64,000 nucleotides of DNA from Lampris incognitus (taxonomy: Eukaryota; Chordata; Actinopteri; Lampriformes; Lampridae), in contig NC_079219.1 in assembly GCF_029633865.1 (NCBI RefSeq), forward strand, positions 19,239,963 to 19,303,962, written 5' to 3'. The stretch's first letter is position 1. Each line of letters opens with the position of its first letter. The position numbers and the translations under genes are program-made. The notes beneath the pieces were generated by a model, which was not told the origin of the DNA, did no database searches, and saw only the letters and a program-made list of their open reading frames with translations. Below are positions 15,001 through 23,700 of this stretch, in pieces.

Positions 15001-17830
15001 AGCTTGGCTCCTGGTAGGGTCACCCAAGGCGGATAGGTCAAGGGGGAGGTTCCAGATGACGCGTGATCAAACAAAGGCCTCAACGGCGGAACTGGTGAAA
15101 GACAATGCCAGTGAAGGCTGATGAAGGCTGCAACAGAGGGTGGCCCCCAATCGTCTTGGTTCGTCATGCCATTGGACTTTGGCCACCCGCTGCCAAGGAC
15201 CGTGTGGTGGCTGCAGGTGCATCAGCCACTCCATGTAAAAAGCTGTCATGCGCAGGCATCCTCCCACAAGGATACCCACAAAGACCTAGAAGGAGGACAG
15301 TCATACTCAACCTCGAGTGACCGCTGATGATGATGATCCATGTTCATCTGCGATTTTCTGTAGGGGTCCCAGTAATATTTGTTGTAAAAGTATACTGAAG
15401 TAGTATATCACGACATGGTTAAGCTACTATCTAGTTAAAAAAAAAAAGGGGGGGCTATAAATAAAGTTGCAAGAACAATACTTTCCAGAGAATTTAATTA
15501 TAAGTATACCTATTCTATTTATTTTAACTCCCCCTCCTCTTTCATCTGTTTCTATCTGCGGATGTGTCTCGTTTTGCTAAGACTCACTCTGTATTGACAG
15601 GCGAACTCACAAAGAATGGATTCCGGCCGCTGATAGCACCAGGAATTGCACATCACTTGCAACTGCTATCTGCACTGTCTCATGCATTGTTTATGCCTGC
15701 GCAAGAAACTGTGGCGGGGGCCTCCACAAATGGCGCATGAGCTAAGAGCATGCGCAGAGGCGTTTATGCTGAAGCGTTGTTCGTTGCAGTATCCTGTGAA
15801 ATGCCGGGGGGCATACAAACAAAATATTCTGTGAATGAGCAAAAAGTCAACAGAGTTACCGGAAGAACATTATCAATCTGCAACGTGGGCTACAGCTGCT
15901 GTCCGAACCCATGTCCAAAACGACCTGAGGTCATACCTCCAGACACCACAGGTTCTTGTGCCCTGGAAGGCCATAGTCATTAATAGCAGTAATGATAATA
16001 ATAATAATAATCTTATTTATATAGCACTTTTCTAAAACGATGTTAAAGTTCTTCACAACAAAAAAAATAAAACCAGAGAAGGCAAAAATAAGAGTAAGAT
16101 CAAATAAGAGTAAAAATAAAAACAGTATAAATAAAAACAAATATCAAACATTTGTAAAAGTTTTCATAAAAAGAAAAGTTTTGAGACGAGATTTAAAAGA
16201 AGCTAGAGACTTAGCTCGTCTTAGCTCCACATGAAGAGCGTTCCATAGTGTGGGGGCTCTAACAGCAAAAGCTCCATCACCCTTTGTAACCAACCGAGAC
16301 CAGGGAATAACCAGCATTAGGAGAGGCTGTTTTAACTACTGCTATGTTTGTTTTTAATTTGTTTTGTTCTGTGTTTGAGATCATTGTGAACAGCAAAAGG
16401 TGACTCAGGACTTTAAGATCCCAACTGAGTATAGTTCTTAAATTCTGAGCTTCAAAATGTGACATGTAACTTCAATATACAAACAAATACTGTGCTTTTT
16501 AAATAAATCAACTTGTTTTTCTTTTCATTTGTTTCCCTTCTGTAGAATGCTATCCCGTAACATAATCGTGGTTGTTTATAGCACTGATTTGATGTGATGA
16601 AGTGAAATAATGATTTGAATATATATTATTACACACACACACACACTAATCAACCAAAGCATTAAAACACCCTGCCTAATATTGTGTAGGTCCCCCTCGT
16701 GCCACCAAAGCAGCTCCGACCCATCAAGGCATGGACTCCACAAGACCTCTGAATGTGTCCTGTGGTATCTGGCACCAGTACGTTAGCAGCAGATCTTTTA
16801 AATCCTGTAAGTTGCAAGGTGGGGCCTCCATGGATCGGACTTGTATTTCCAGCACATCCCACAGACTCTAAAGCAGATTGAGATCTGGACAATCTGGAGG
16901 CCAAGGCAACATCTTGAACTCTGTCATGTTCCTCAAACCATTCCTGAAAACATATTGCAGTGTGGCAGGGCGCATTATCCTGCTGAAAGAGGCCGCTGCC
17001 ATCAGTGAAAACTGGTGCCATAAAGGGGTGTTCTTGGTTTGCAATGATGTTTAAGTAGTCGGCATCTGTCAAAGTAACATCCACATGAATGAAACCAAGG
17101 TTTTCCCAGCAGAATAATGCCCAGAGCATCACACTGCTCCAGCATGCCTTCTTCCCATAGTGCATCCTGGTGCTACCTCTTCCCCAGGTAAACGTTGCAG
17201 ACCCACCCAACCATCCACATGTTGTAAAAGAAAATGTGATTCATCTGACCAGGCCACCTTCTTCCATTGCTCCATGGTCCAGTTCTGACACTCACATGAC
17301 CTTTGTATGCACTTTCAGCAGTGAACAGGGGTTATCATGGGCACTCTGACAGGTCTGCGGCTACCCAGCCCCATACACAGCAAGTTGCAATGCACTGTGT
17401 TCTGACACCTATCTATCTATTAACTTTTTCAGCAATTTGAGTTACAGTAGCTCTTCTGTGGGATCGGACCAGAAAGGCTAGCTTTTGCTCCCCATGTGCA
17501 TCATTGAGCCTTGGGCACCCATCACCTTGTCGCTGGTTCACCGGTTTTCCTTCCTTGGATCACTTTTGGTAGGCACTGACCACTGCATACTGGGAACACC
17601 CCACAAGACCTGTCGCTTTGGCAATGCTGTCACCCAGTTATCTAGCCATCACAATTTGGCCCTTGTGATAGTCAGTCAGATCCTTACACTTGCCCATTTT
17701 TCCTGCTTCCAACACATCAACTTCAAGAACTGACTGTTGAATTGCTGCCTAATATATCCCACCCCTTGACAGGTGCCATTGTAATGAGATAATGTTGTCA
17801 ATGGTTTTAATGTTTGGCTGATTGGTGTTA

Positions 17831-17885
<55 letters not shown>

Positions 17886-17886
17886 G

Positions 17887-17932
<46 letters not shown>

Positions 17933-20900
17933 CCTCTTTATTAGGCACACCTTCATAATCTAATCTAATGCAAAACAAAAGCTCAGCCATAAATGTTGCT
18001 CTTATGTTGTGTATAATGTTCAGGGTTTTTTTTTACAGTCATAGAGGTAGTGTTGTGCTGAGCTACATTATATTCACAGGTGTTTCTAATATTCTGGCCC
18101 CCCTCATGTACGTAAACAGGAGGGACGTAACATTATAAACACCTCAATATAATGTAGTACAGTACAACACCACCTTTAACTATGACCCCTGTAATACACA
18201 TAATTGAATTTACACATTTCCGGCTGTCAGCATAAAGTGGACATCTAGTGATTTGTTTTTTGTGTGTATGTGAAATAAGCCACACACACCAGCTTGGCCA
18301 GTCTACCTTCGAACACATCCATCTTGAAATGAAAAGCGTAGCGCACGCCTCGACATAAATTCAAAGGTGCACGGCCATGCTCGCAAGTCAACTTGAGGAG
18401 CCTCGCGCTCAGCGCAAAAGATGTGATGATGTCATTTTTGACGTGCACACTCACACCGGGGACACTCGGGCGAACATAAATTTAGCTTCAAAGTCCGATT
18501 CACAAAAATATAATGCGCTAATGATATTACAGCGAGTGCAATTTGCCCTTGTTTTGCGTTTGATTGCAATTAGCCATGTGGCAAAGTATAAATTGTGGCT
18601 TTGTGCCATAAAGTGTAGCAACAATTGTTTTACCTGGCAGGCAACATGTATCTGCAAATGATTTCCGTCTTAGTTAAGTGAATAAGTCATATTCTCATAT
18701 GAAATATCCGCTCACGAGCATGCCTGGCATGACGATGCCTTCACCTGGCTACAATCACTGGTGCCATGATCACTGGAAAGTTTGGGCATCAGTTATCACC
18801 AACTCTCTAAAGATGCCAATAATGTTCACTCTGTGTGTGGCTATTAGCACTGGTATTTTGCAATGAGGCTCATTTACATAGAAAGGGGCCAAATTTTCAC
18901 AATATGTATGCCTATTACCTAATGTAAATATGTGCAAATAGCACCAGAGCACTGAGGCACCATTTGATTGGCACCGCAGTTAGGGGTGCATTTCACCCTT
19001 TGTGGGTGCATTGAGAATTACACGGTTTCTTTTAGTCTTATTTGTGCAGGCAAAAGCCGCGCAACCCTTTTGTGAATTCGCCAATGAGTGTTTTGCCACA
19101 GTGATTATTATTTGGAGTGCTTTAAGTGTGCACTCTACCTCATGCCTCTTGGCGCTCGGGTGACCAATCGTGTAACTTCAGTGACATTACTGGTCACCTC
19201 ATCTAATTGCCCAGTCATGTCAAATATGATCACTCACTCAAGTCAGTCAGTTCGTCAGAGACATTTGTGTTTGTCAGGTTTGTCCGGTCCAGCCGGAAAA
19301 AAAAAAAAGTCTTCTGTGGTAAAACTCAGTCCCAAACACAGCCTCTTGAACTCAAACAAAGCTCATACAAACCATAAAAATTAGCCTATTTTAAAACCCA
19401 ATAAAACTTCATCTAAAGCCTCTTGATTAAGAGCAGGGGCACCCGCAGGAATCCCTTTGAATGAACAGACAGATGAGAGGTTACATGATGTCACACGATC
19501 TACTACAAATATGCCTTTAGTCCGGCCCAGAGGCAAACACAGTATAGAGACTGCATGAACTGCATATAATTACAAAGTGTGGAGAACCAATAATTGATTT
19601 GAACAGCTTCAACTACTCCGAAGTAGCACTGCTGAGAGTCCGAGCAGTGGATCTTATGGGGCTGCAAATTCAAGTTTTCCTGTTTAATGAAGATATTAAG
19701 CTACAGAAACGAATGCATGTTAAATTCCAACTCAATTTGTTGCAAAATAAATGTATTATTTTCATTATTGTAAGCCTTTGTTCCTTATTTAATAGCACTT
19801 AAGCCTACCATGGCAGAAATAATGCGACTGTTGAGTCGGGTAGTTTTGCAGGGAAATCCTGTATAGGCTATATTAGTCACAGATGGAAATTATCCTGATA
19901 TTATATACCAACCACTTTGAAAATGGCCCAGTATATCACACTCTAGTACTATTCACATCAATTCACATGAAACAGTATCATAACTGTTGGGAGTGGAACA
20001 ACACGTACACCATCACATTATCCCCACTAGTGTCGAGTAAATCAGGTGATGTGGGGGTTGGTCACACAGTCCAGCGATGTACAGAAGTTAATGCATGCTC
20101 AACAAAGTTGGATTTAATTACCTTAATGAAGCACAGAGTAGTGGATTTAAACTTTAAAATTTACTCAATACAATTATGAGAATGTATTCTTTCTGACAGT
20201 ATTTTTTACAAGTTGCCCAAAAACGCATAATGCAATTAGTGGGCACAGCTGGCCACTGTGGTAATCTACCAGTCACCTGCAGGACACTGAGAACAGATCA
20301 GCAATGTCAGAGTTTTCATTAAAAGCCAACAAACGTGTATCTATTTGAAAGTGTTGCATCTTTTCAGAACACATGTGCTATAAATTCAAATTTCATTTGA
20401 GCTACTGGCTACACAGTTTGCGTAATCTGCACACAGCTAGAGGCGCCACTCATCAAGACTATGTAATTTCAAAATTAATTGGTACACCTTTTCTTTTGTT
20501 TAACCATCTATGATCTTTTTCTAATGTGTTTAGAGGGCTTTATATGTATCCAACAATCAATGAATGGGGATTGCTTACCTGAGCTGGTTTTGATAATGTT
20601 CTTGATACCAGAGTAGACCACAGAGTGTTTATTCCCCTGCAGTTTCAAATCCATATCATCTGTGCACTGCTTCATATGTAATACTTATAGGAAATGTAAC
20701 ATCCAGTGGAAAATTCCATTACACTATCTAGAGGTGTAGCTACACAACAGTCTCAGTCTCAATACTTAATACAATACTTATCTAAAATCTAGAGCCAGGT
20801 TAATGGGGTAATCATATTACAGCGCTGGGATAAATATGTGGCGTTCACAGAACATTTCCATAATTTTATCAGCCAGCTTGTTATTTTAAACTAGAAAATA

Positions 20901-23002
20901 CTCTTAAAACAATAGCTGGCTACCTATCATAGGGACAAATAATCTTACCAGCCACATAAAAAAAACACTTGCATTTGGTTTGTCACTGCTTTCAATTCTC
21001 TTCCCCCAGGGAACAGAGTACTTCTAGTTTCATGAGGTTAAAAGCAAAAACCTACCATTACAAAATGATTGCGAGCATAGTACTCCTCAGTTCACAAAAG
21101 TTTTATCAGTTTGCATCCTCTTTATGTGAGACATATTGAATGATGAACTTTAACAACAAGGTATTCTCACTCCAACACAAAAATATAGACTTTTGGACTA
21201 AAACACTTCATAATGTAACAATTTCTGTCATACCTGCAATACTACACTCTCTGTAACACTACCTGATGTTGTAACCACCACTTGGATCTTTCGAAAGGAT
21301 ATAATATAGGTCATACCACAAGGATTTGAGTTGAGAGTCATCCCCTCCTGCAAGCAGGTGGTTCCTCCACACTTGTTCGGTATCATGGCCATACCTGGAA
21401 AGGGCCCTCTTTCTCATCTTGGTGGCTATGTCTCTTTCGATCATGCTCTCTGCCCCCTCAGCCACATCCTCGGCGCAGTTGTACAGATGCCGCCCACAAG
21501 CCCACATGAGTGTGGTGGTAGAGCTCCAGGCCAGCGAGATGCGCTCAAACACGGTGAAGTCGGTCATGACCCGGTTGGCAGTGGACACCACCACCATGCG
21601 ATTTTGAGAGGATGGATGCCAGGCAAAACTGCCAATCTGGCTTTCACAAGGCTGAACGCTCCGCTCAATGATGGTGGGTTCTGTCTCATCGCCGATGGGC
21701 GTTGGTGTATGCTGCATATCATAAAGACGGATGATGTTGCTGTCACGCGTCAATGTTGCCAGCAGGCCGGTGCGAGTGGGACACCAGGCCACCTGAGAAT
21801 GAGATAGGGGATGCAATACTTAATTACCGTTTGGAGTCTTTGCAGACATAGCAGAAAACCAAGTCATCATTTATTTTCTATCCTAATACTAATAATACAC
21901 TAACTATTTTCAACTACCTTTTTTAACGGTAGTTGAAAATAGTTCAACTACCTTTAAAACTACTAATCATGTGGCCTGTAGGCCACATGATTAGTAGAGA
22001 AGACAAATTTGCCAGCCACACCAAAACTGAATTTTAAAGGGCAAGTACTATGCAGTCGACAAGTACGCATTGACTAGGCTGGTGTTAATGCCCATCCTGT
22101 TTGCAGGGTACCATGACCCAAATAGGCTTCACATATATAATGTTGGTATATTGCCTTCATAACAAACTCAATCAATGGCATACCTTAGTAAGTGGCTTGG
22201 GCTGCTCAGTCAGCGTCAGCACAGGCTTCTCAAACTTCCTAAGATCCCAGATGGCTACCTGTCCCTCAAAGAAGGATGCTACACGGTCATGGAAGTGTGG
22301 GTCAACTGTCACCCCCTGGATGGCCTTAGTATTGACAAATGTCTTCTGGCTGGTGTTCCTCAGATCAAATATGGCTAGATTACGGTGCATACCTGCCAGC
22401 AGCAGCTTTTGGTCTCGAGGTAGCCAGCAGAGGGAAAGGCAGGCATCATTCTGCCCTAATTCATAAAGTGGTTTAGTTACCACCATGCCTGAGTCCAAAT
22501 CCACAGATGAAAGGCGGATCTTTTCAGCTGTCACACTTGCCTCTGGAGAAAACTTGCTGCTGATGTCCCAAATGAGCACAGAGAAGTCCGCTCTGTGTTT
22601 GTCCAGCCCCGCAGCAAGCCAATTGCTGTCCACGGGGTTCCAGGCTAAAGTGTTGCATTGGCGGGCGTGCTTGGGCACAAACTCCTTCCCCATGAGTTCT
22701 TTACATTTAGAATTGTGGCTCTGGCCCAAGCTAGTGAGCACGACTCTGCCGTTAGCTTGGCCCACGGCTAGCAAACACTCGGGCTCGTGTTTTGGATACC
22801 AGGCCACACATTTCATGTAAGGGGTGTCGGAGTTAATGGCGAGTAGAGTAGCAGCAGTTTCTTCAGACAGTGGGAGAGTACCAGCCTTGGTTTCCGCACT
22901 ACCCACGGGTCCAATTCGGTACAGTCCCAGCTCAGAGTCACAAATGACATAGCGGTCCGGGTGGTGGGGAGACCAGAGGATGTCTGGCTTTGAGCCACTC
23001 AT
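1..23002 (-). CDS. mios: mios: GATOR2 complex subunit Mios (WD40 protein), C-terminus outside window
   Basis: Mios is a core subunit of the lysosome-associated GATOR2 complex, which antagonises GATOR1 and so supports amino-acid signalling to mTORC1 (family knowledge). Coding exons, in transcript order on the minus strand: 23002-22184, 21792-~21279, 20683-20579, 11973-11719, 5494-5325, 4502-4437, 4084-3926, 813-661 and 47-1 (cut by the window). Translation follows the vertebrate protein closely, with stretches such as [19 protein letters not shown]-like/[42 protein letters not shown] and [20 protein letters not shown]. About 760 residues are seen against ~875 in human. WD40 repeats occupy roughly residues 1-400, then an alpha-helical region; the final exon starts a CxxC zinc-binding region. 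All junctions have GT/AG and consistent phase except the donor of the second coding exon, which is ambiguous. Introns are full of repeats. Very sure of identity. Confidence 0.97.
48..660. other. mios intron, no feature recognised
   Basis: AT-rich intron between the last two visible mios exons. I see no repeat or ORF that I can identify. Confidence 0.6.
661..813 (-). CDS. mios: mios coding exon 8
   Basis: The 153-nt exon starts [15 protein letters not shown] after a CTTTAAAG acceptor and ends [11 protein letters not shown] before CAG|GTAATC. Phase is 0 on both sides. The open frame continues a little into the intron and is not coding there. Confidence 0.95.
1090..3130 (+). mobile_element. L2/jockey-like LINE remnant, interrupted by another LINE
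   Basis: Reverse-transcriptase fragments read [20 protein letters not shown], then [17 protein letters not shown], followed in another frame by [19 protein letters not shown] and the C-terminal [15 protein letters not shown] region. The catalytic FADD is intact but the frame is broken several times. The 3' end at 2876-3130 has the ACAATTTCGTTGT and ACAATGACAATAAAG signature common to fish LINE tails. The element is split by the insertion at 2041-2862. The left boundary is approximate. Confidence 0.85.
2041..2862 (-). mobile_element. 5'-truncated LINE fragment nested in the LINE above
   Basis: On the minus strand, frames read [42 protein letters not shown] and [16 protein letters not shown], which is a non-LTR reverse transcriptase from the catalytic motif onwards. 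The catalytic motif itself reads FAGD instead of FADD, so it is dead. It is flanked by the 13-bp direct repeat AATATTTACTCAC at 2028-2040 and 2863-2875, a target-site duplication. Confidence 0.88.
3131..3925. other. mios intron, no feature recognised
   Basis: AT-rich intron with a poly(T) run near 3311 and no recognisable repeat or gene. Confidence 0.6.
3926..4084 (-). CDS. mios: mios coding exon 7
   Basis: The 159-nt exon begins [20 protein letters not shown] after a TTTGATGCAG acceptor, continues through [20 protein letters not shown], and ends ASFCMLK before a GTAAAC donor. Phase is 0 on both sides. Confidence 0.96.
4437..4502 (-). CDS. mios: mios coding exon 6
   Basis: A 66-nt exon encodes [20 protein letters not shown] plus AQ. 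It lies between a TTTTCAG acceptor and a CAG|GTAAAT donor, phase 0 on both sides, and corresponds to human [20 protein letters not shown]. Confidence 0.95.
5325..5494 (-). CDS. mios: mios coding exon 5
   Basis: The exon starts after CTTTCCTGCAG with [19 protein letters not shown] and ends [12 protein letters not shown] before a GTAGGC donor at phase 0. Length is 170 nt. The flanking intron side holds a LINE fragment with a hairpin (5634-6050), only ~140 bp upstream of this exon. Confidence 0.96.
5634..6060 (+). mobile_element. LINE 3'-end fragment (WFGHLIRMP family) with a foldback hairpin
   Basis: The open frame reads [19 protein letters not shown], then [20 protein letters not shown] and [19 protein letters not shown], the C-terminus of a common fish non-LTR retrotransposon. 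The same family recurs inverted at 44300-45010. The 5' side ends in an inverted duplication of itself (5663-5732). It lies about 140 bp from a mios exon. Confidence 0.85.
5663..5732. repeat. near-perfect 70-nt hairpin (33-bp stem, 4-nt loop)
   Basis: The 26-nt arms at 5663-5688 and 5707-5732 are exact reverse complements. The inner 7 bp also pair apart from one mismatch, leaving a CTCT loop. Compared with the sister LINE copy near 44600, the right arm carries an inserted TCTTCAGATCTGT-like segment and the left arm is a copied inversion. Confidence 0.95.
6160..7530. other. mios intron, no gene recognised
   Basis: AT-rich intronic sequence. A small open frame at 6914-7105 has no recognisable similarity and is likely chance. 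Confidence 0.55.
7533..7667 (+). mobile_element. hAT-like MITE left end
   Basis: TAGGGGTGTAACGGTACAC followed by degenerate GGTACGTACC and GGTTCAGTACG motifs is a familiar left end of fish non-autonomous hAT-like elements. The right end was not found, so the element may run past the SINE at 7668-8105 into 8106-8520 or be truncated. Confidence 0.45.
7668..8105 (-). mobile_element. tRNA-derived SINE, copy 1
   Basis: Read on the minus strand, the element starts GGGCGTCCGGGTAGCG. Box A is TAGCGTAGCGG and box B is GGTTCAAATCC, so it is Pol III type. The body runs ~440 bp to a C/T-rich tail on the plus strand near 7668. Three relatives are in this window (8792-9236, 33355-33594, 51141-51328). No clear target duplication is visible. 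Confidence 0.85.
8792..9236 (-). mobile_element. tRNA-derived SINE, copy 2, with 11-bp target duplication
   Basis: The 445-bp element is the same family and orientation as copy 1. It is flanked exactly by CCTATGACACA at 8781-8791 and 9237-9247. Box B is decayed (GCATGCAATCC). Several long minus and plus ORFs here are only repeat sequence. Confidence 0.9.
9300..10960 (+). mobile_element. jockey-like LINE remnant
   Basis: Plus-strand frames, broken by several shifts, read [70 protein letters not shown] and [17 protein letters not shown], in the usual order of a non-LTR reverse transcriptase up to its C-terminus. The catalytic box region (expected FADD) is decayed to a frame-shifted stretch. 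Boundaries are approximate. Confidence 0.85.
10961..11718. other. mios intron, no feature recognised
   Basis: Intronic sequence leading to mios exon 4. No repeat family was recognised. Confidence 0.55.
11719..11973 (-). CDS. mios: mios coding exon 4
   Basis: The 255-nt exon lies between a CCATCTAG acceptor and an AAGG|GTGAGT donor, phase 1 on both sides. It encodes the alpha-solenoid stretch with [19 protein letters not shown] and [19 protein letters not shown], ending near [10 protein letters not shown]. It matches the equivalent vertebrate Mios segment nearly residue for residue. Confidence 0.96.
11974..12990. other. mios intron with a short hairpin
   Basis: No gene is recognised. The minus open frame 12652-12927 has no similarity I know. 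Perfect 12-bp arms at 12839-12850 and 12856-12867 form a hairpin with a 5-nt loop. Confidence 0.5.
12990..14320 (+). mobile_element. L2-like LINE, 3' half
   Basis: The frames read [15 protein letters not shown] (catalytic YADD intact), [63 protein letters not shown] and [11 protein letters not shown]. These are the canonical C-terminal landmarks of a widespread fish LINE. The frame is broken by one stop and some shifts. The 3' end is GTGCTATATAAATAAACTT, typical of L2-type tails. Confidence 0.9.
14340..14780 (+). mobile_element. second LINE 3'-end fragment
   Basis: Plus frame reads [19 protein letters not shown], then [18 protein letters not shown] and [13 protein letters not shown] before a stop. 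The tail ACTTTGGATAAAAACGTCTGCTAAATG is another common fish LINE/SINE 3' signature. It begins at a (CT)n run, so it is 5' truncated directly after the previous element. Confidence 0.85.
14920..15335 (+). repeat. interspersed repeat family X, copy 1
   Basis: Starts CTCCTGGATCACCACCTTGT and ends near GACCGCTGATGATGATGA. A closely related copy lies inverted at 40985-41400. Probably a LINE 5' region, but I cannot assign a family. Confidence 0.75.
15336..16640. repeat. repeat-rich mios intron incl. a (ATA)n-tailed interspersed repeat
   Basis: A fish repeat with (ATA)n then TCTTATTTATATAGCACTTT runs ~15990-16470 and includes GTGTGGGGGCTCTAACAGCA. A GGCGAACTCACAAAG motif at 15599 resembles a PIF/Harbinger-type end. 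The rest is unassigned. Confidence 0.45.
16644..17827 (-). mobile_element. Tc1/mariner-like transposon, decayed
   Basis: Terminal inverted repeats are CACTAATCAACC... on the left and ...GGCTGATTGGTG on the right. Minus-strand frames carry [13 protein letters not shown], the second catalytic Asp region of a DDE transposase, followed by a frameshift. The same family recurs at 32613-34068 in the opposite orientation. It sits inside a (CA)n tract. Confidence 0.85.
17833..17930. repeat. (CA)n microsatellite
   Basis: About 98 bp of nearly pure CA with two CG substitutions in the middle. The Cys/Val open frame on the minus strand is an artefact of it. Confidence 0.97.
17940..20578. other. mios intron, mostly unassigned
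   Basis: An imperfect inverted repeat lies at 18039-18186. Around 18.6-19.1 kb the sequence resembles a non-autonomous DNA element with a GGCGAATTCACAAAAG end (minus, near 19083). No gene is seen; short ORFs have no known similarity. Confidence 0.45.
18039..18186. repeat. imperfect inverted repeat / foldback
   Basis: Left arm from GTCATAGAGGTAGTGTTGTG pairs with the right arm ending GGTGTT-complement ... CTATGAC at 18186. The arms are ~60 nt with several mismatches, as in an old foldback MITE. Confidence 0.75.
20579..20683 (-). CDS. mios: mios coding exon 3
   Basis: This short 105-nt exon is missed by simple ORF calling. After the acceptor CCTATAAG it reads [13 protein letters not shown], then [19 protein letters not shown], which aligns with human LHFMKQYTEDMDQK and GSLVYAGIKSIVKSS. 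The donor is CAG|GTAAGC at phase 1. The acceptor is the weaker part of the call. Confidence 0.87.
21279..21792 (-). CDS. mios: mios coding exon 2 (end of WD40 region)
   Basis: The exon begins after an ATTCTCAG acceptor with [19 protein letters not shown] and continues through RISLAWSS and [12 protein letters not shown] to [17 protein letters not shown]. The next exon needs phase 1, so the donor must be one of three weak GT sites (exon end 21282, 21279 or 21276). The better-looking CAG|GTAGTG site at 21266-21271 would shift the frame into stops. The end coordinate given is therefore approximate. Confidence 0.9.
21903..21997. repeat. two adjacent perfect hairpins
   Basis: Hairpin 1 has 16-bp arms 21903-21918 and 21928-21943 with a 9-nt loop. 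Hairpin 2 has 18-bp arms 21960-21977 and 21980-21997 with a 2-nt loop. They lie in the mios intron between exons 1 and 2, with no transposon ends around them. Confidence 0.95.
22184..23002 (-). CDS. mios: mios coding exon 1 (start codon, WD40 repeats)
   Basis: This single 819-nt exon encodes residues 1-273, from [18 protein letters not shown] to KPLTK, the N-terminal part of the WD40 propeller. The donor is AAG|GTATGC at phase 0. The start is chosen because it matches the known N-terminus of vertebrate Mios and no in-frame upstream ATG is seen before a splice acceptor in the 5' UTR. Repeats with VLIWDI, AIFDLRN and VAIWDLRK endings are typical WD dipeptide-like blade ends. Confidence 0.97.
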
Positions 23003-23047
23003 GTTTCACAAATAACCTGGAAACCTCTCTTCGCGGGACGCTTCACT
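23003..23047 (-). other. mios: mios 5' UTR part of exon 2
   Basis: An acceptor CCATTTTAG lies just upstream of the start codon. It could pair with a strong donor AAG|GTATGT ending an untranslated exon at 23280 (intron 23048-23279). Predicted from splice signals only; a transcript would be needed to prove it. Confidence 0.5.
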
Positions 23048-23279
23048 CTAAAATGGTAAACAGTTTGTAAGTTAGACGGTTAAATACGATGGGTGAATAA
23101 TCGTGATACTCTTGTTGCACTAAACGTTGTGCTGATTTGAAGCGAGTAGCAAGCATTTGTACGGTTAGTGGAATCAAAACCCAAATACATCGTTGGTCGC
23201 CGCTAAAGTGCACACGACTCTGAACGGCCAGCAAACTGCCGTTTATACTTTGCCAATCTATTGATTTTAAGAGACATAC

Positions 23280-23700
23280 CTTACACATTTCAGCTGGTGA
23301 CGTTTAGTTACCCAACCTAACGCTGAAGTTTAACGTCCAAGCTTCGTGGCATGCTAAATCGAGCTAACATAAACACGTGAAAGAAAGAAGGAACTTAACC
23401 ACTAAGAGCCAGTCGAGAAGACGTGGGCCGAGATATATATTCTTAACGACATGGCTACGAGTAAAAACCTACACCGGGATGGCAAATGTGCGGGACTTAC
23501 AATTTGACATACACATGTCATCAGGGACAACTCCGAAAGCTCGACTAGATTTTGAGTGTTACACCGAAAACGCGTCCGTAATAGTCCTCGGATATTCATC
23601 GAAGGTTCCTCTTGCGCACGACTTCGGGAGGAGTTTCGCCAAAGTGCGGCTATCCACGGGGTGGCGCTAGAACCAAATGCTGGTGTGGGGAAAGTAGCGA
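23280..23700. promoter_or_regulatory. putative mios promoter / CpG-bearing region
   Basis: The sequence at 23.3-23.7 kb is clearly richer in CpG (ACGTGGGCC, ACGCGTCCG, GCGCACGAC) than the AT-rich neighbourhood. It lies just upstream of the proposed non-coding first exon of mios and 1.4 kb before the col28a1 start. No TATA box is convincing. It is a plausible housekeeping-type promoter for mios. Confidence 0.45.

Noticed and set aside
17676..17990. Cys/Val repeat protein on the minus strand
   Set aside because: It is a reading of the (CA)n microsatellite.
21259..21271. Using CAG|GTAGTG as the mios exon 2 donor
   Set aside because: It leaves phase 2, and every acceptor then leads to a stop or to the wrong frame of exon 3.
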